Below, one piece after another: positions 62,358 through 64,000 of a DNA stretch of 64,000 bases (positions within the stretch are counted from its first letter, which is position 1; each line of letters begins with the position of its first letter). The stretch is taken from contig DBRE01000002.1 of assembly GCA_002305535.1 (NCBI GenBank), positions 1 to 64,000 of the forward strand. Reading direction: 5' to 3'. Origin of the DNA: Syntrophomonas sp. UBA1376 (lineage in GTDB: Bacteria; Bacillota; Syntrophomonadia; Syntrophomonadales; Syntrophomonadaceae). The position numbers were made by a program, and so were the translations under genes. Below the pieces are notes generated by a model. That model did not search any database. It was not told the origin of the DNA and worked only from the letters and a program-made list of their open reading frames with translations.

Positions 62358-63567
62358 AATCAGACCTTCCTGAGCGTAGAGATGGCGCAGGTAACAGCAG
62401 ATTATAGAAGTCAGTAGCCATTACATCCATACTTATCATATCCTGAACCGATGAGCCCAGTTTACCATCAAAAGCCTCTTTTACCTGGCTGCCCCGGCTT
62501 AAAACAGGCAGCGTCGACCAACGCTGCATCTGCTGGAGCAGGTATTGACCTTGGTCAGAAAAGGCCAGAACATGATAATATAATGGCCCGGTTTGATCGA
62601 ATGATTCCATCTGTCTAGCTTGGATATTAAACAAAACGTAGAGTAGCAGTCGGTTAATTTTGGTCATGCTATAACGTTTGGATTTGATAGCATGCCGCAG
62701 TTCATCCCAGGTTCCGCAATGCAGAGAGGCCTTTTTCAGGCGATATTCAAGACCTTCGGTCACTTCGTTTATTTGACGTAATTCGTGCAGAGGCATGGTG
62801 CGAAGCCGATAGAGTATAAAGGGTGCTAAATAGTGTTGAAAAACTGGCCCAGCACCCCTTTGTATTTCTCGCTCCATGATGAGGTGACTAGACAGGGGAA
62901 GGACATCGCGCAGATCAGCTACATCAGCTCCCTGAATAAGCGACTGGCGAATAGCGGTGGCACTGGCAAAATGATTCAGATCTGCACTGTGAAAATGCCC
63001 CTGACGCTCAACAATTATGGGTTCTATGGCTAGCTGCAGTTCTTCCAAAACCCGCAGGTAGGCCAAGGCCAGAATATTATTGGGCTGACTCAGGATATGC
63101 TCAGTATCCTTATCTAAAAAACTCTGTAAGGCCAGGGCTCGAGCCGATGCAAAGCTACCGCCTTGCTGCAGATAGGACTTGAGCAACTGGCGGAATTCTG
63201 TTGGTTCATTAACCAGTAGGCGTGCTATAATCTCTAATTCCTGCTGGCTGCCGCTTTCGCTGCCAAAAGCCAGATGGGTGACCAGGCCGGTTTTGGACAA
63301 CAGTATTAATGACGCGCGAGCGAAATAGTAAGCGCTGCGTGCGGAGAAAACCAGTGGCAACTCCAGAACTAAATCCACGCCCCCATGGACGGCCATTTCG
63401 GCTCGCGACCATTTGTTTATCAGAGCGGGTTCACCCCTTTGCAGAAAGTGTCCACTCATGACACAGACCACAGCCGCGCCGGGATATTTTTTCCGGGCGG
63501 ACTCGATCAAGTAGCGATGGCCATTGTGAAAGGGATTGTATTCAGCTACAATGCCGATTACTTTCAT
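62314..63567 (-). CDS. tmcAL: tRNA(Met) cytidine acetate ligase TmcAL (YlbM)
   Basis: Acetylates the wobble cytidine of elongator tRNA-Met using acetate and ATP. The 417 residues begin MKVIGIVAEYNPFHNGHRYLIE, with the HxGH-type nucleotidyl-transferase motif (HNGH), and contain MSGHFLQRGEPALINKWSRAEMA and VLELPLVFSARSAYYFA. The ATG follows AGGGAGACTAACC; a 31-codon upstream extension lacks a site. It is divergent from pta. The convergent overlap with ylbK is 44 bases. Confidence 0.93.
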   Translation of the reverse strand: MKVIGIVAEYNPFHNGHRYLIESARKKYPGAAVVCVMSGHFLQRGEPALINKWSRAEMAVHGGVDLVLELPLVFSARSAYYFARASLILLSKTGLVTHLAFGSESGSQQELEIIARLLVNEPTEFRQLLKSYLQQGGSFASARALALQSFLDKDTEHILSQPNNILALAYLRVLEELQLAIEPIIVERQGHFHSADLNHFASATAIRQSLIQGADVADLRDVLPLSSHLIMEREIQRGAGPVFQHYLAPFILYRLRTMPLHELRQINEVTEGLEYRLKKASLHCGTWDELRHAIKSKRYSMTKINRLLLYVLFNIQARQMESFDQTGPLYYHVLAFSDQGQYLLQQMQRWSTLPVLSRGSQVKEAFDGKLGSSVQDMISMDVMATDFYNLLLPAPSLRSGRSDFTTAPLRIESPTAE

Positions 63568-63693
63568 GGTTAGTCTCCCTAAGTTTATCGTCGCATAAAT
63601 TTTACCACTTGGATTATACTTTATGCTAGAATGTACAAAGAAACGGGCAATTAGAACCAAAAAATTTGTTATCTTTTTAGGGGAGGTAGAAGG

Positions 63694-64000
63694 ATGAGCT
63701 TACTTGCTGAAATTAGGGAAAAGGCGGCAAAAAAAGGCCGTACTATTGTTCTGCCCGAAGGAACTGAAGAAAGAACTCTGCAGGCGATCAAGAGTATCGT
63801 GGCTAACCGGATCGCCACACCTGTTCTACTCGGTGACGAAGGTGAGATCAAGGCTGCGGCCAGTAAAGTGGGGGCTGACATATCTGGAGCGGAGATCATC
63901 GATCCAATTAAGGCCCCGTTTTTTGATGATTTTGTACAGGCTTTCTATGAAATGCGTAAGAGCAAGGGTGTAGATCTGGATAAGGCTAAGAGCACTATGC
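63694..64000 (+). CDS. pta: Phosphate acetyltransferase, 5' part
   Basis: The first 102 codons of a phosphotransacetylase, cut by the window end. MSLLAEIREKAAKKGRTIVLPEGTEERTL is followed by NRIATPVLLGDEGEI, typical of Pta. The enzyme converts acetyl-CoA to acetyl phosphate for ATP formation by acetate kinase, the main substrate-level ATP source in fatty-acid-oxidising syntrophs. The ATG follows GGGGAGGTAG. The active-site part is beyond the window. Confidence 0.9.
   Translation, partial: MSLLAEIREKAAKKGRTIVLPEGTEERTLQAIKSIVANRIATPVLLGDEGEIKAAASKVGADISGAEIIDPIKAPFFDDFVQAFYEMRKSKGVDLDKAKSTM

Overview
The window reads as a chromosomal segment of a strictly anaerobic, spore-forming, syntrophic Firmicute close to Syntrophomonas. 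This is an inference from gene content. Sporulation genes are present (an alpha/beta small acid-soluble spore protein, the spore protease gpr, ylbJ). Other pointers are a selenocysteine formate dehydrogenase of the NAD-linked three-subunit kind, an etfB-etfA-membrane FeS oxidoreductase locus like that known from Syntrophomonas wolfei, a beta-oxidation type thiolase, menaquinone side-chain genes and the siroheme-dependent heme pathway. Nothing looks like a prophage or plasmid, and I saw no tRNA, rRNA, CRISPR array or transposase gene.

Layout. 1-5.4 kb, minus strand: formate dehydrogenase operon (NuoE-like, NuoF-like, FdhA) ending in a formate channel; fdhA is one gene read through an in-frame UGA. 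5.8-10 kb: DUF1015, PHP phosphoesterase, cation exchanger, a two-gene operon of tiny membrane proteins and a ribbon-helix-helix protein. 10.5-18.4 kb: YlbF-like protein, glutamate dehydrogenase, PrsA-like foldase, then iron genes (Fur, FeoA, minimal SufC/SufB pair, LysR regulator) and rubrerythrin. 18.5-23.4 kb: a large membrane protein with a phosphatase-like ectodomain, trpS, marR, speH. 23.6-29.5 kb: HepS-like and HepT prenyl synthase subunits flanking ubiD-ubiA-ubiX, then tatC and a short tatA. 29.5-40.2 kb: a ten-gene heme operon (sirC-like, hemA, hemC, cobA-hemD, nirJ1, hemB, nirJ2, ahbA, ahbB, hemL) with a cheR gene attached. 40.4-44.4 kb: etfBA and the membrane FeS/heme oxidoreductase. 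44.6-47.2 kb: a second iron locus (Cys-rich peptide, FeoA, FeoB). 47.3-64 kb: thiolase, coaD, a large palindromic element, gamma-carbonic-anhydrase-like protein, hslO, rpmB, asp23, fakA-like, recG, a CoA-transferase/GNAT fusion, spore genes, rsmD, ylbJ, ylbK, tmcAL and the start of pta.

How it fits together (inference): electrons from acyl-CoA oxidation would go through EtfAB to the membrane oxidoreductase and into menaquinone, whose prenyl tail and late ring steps are encoded nearby. Heme for the oxidoreductase would come from the siroheme pathway. Formate made by the formate dehydrogenase would leave through the FNT channel to a partner organism. Three copies of a GATAATnATTATC-type Fur box (before fur, before the first feoA, before the feo operon) tie the two iron loci together.

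Most worth a second look: the palindromic element at 49233-49453, the small membrane-protein operon at 9181-9560 with its repeat-rich upstream region, the perfect 13-bp hairpin between etfA and the oxidoreductase gene, the CoA-transferase/GNAT fusion, and the hidden selenocysteine codon in fdhA.
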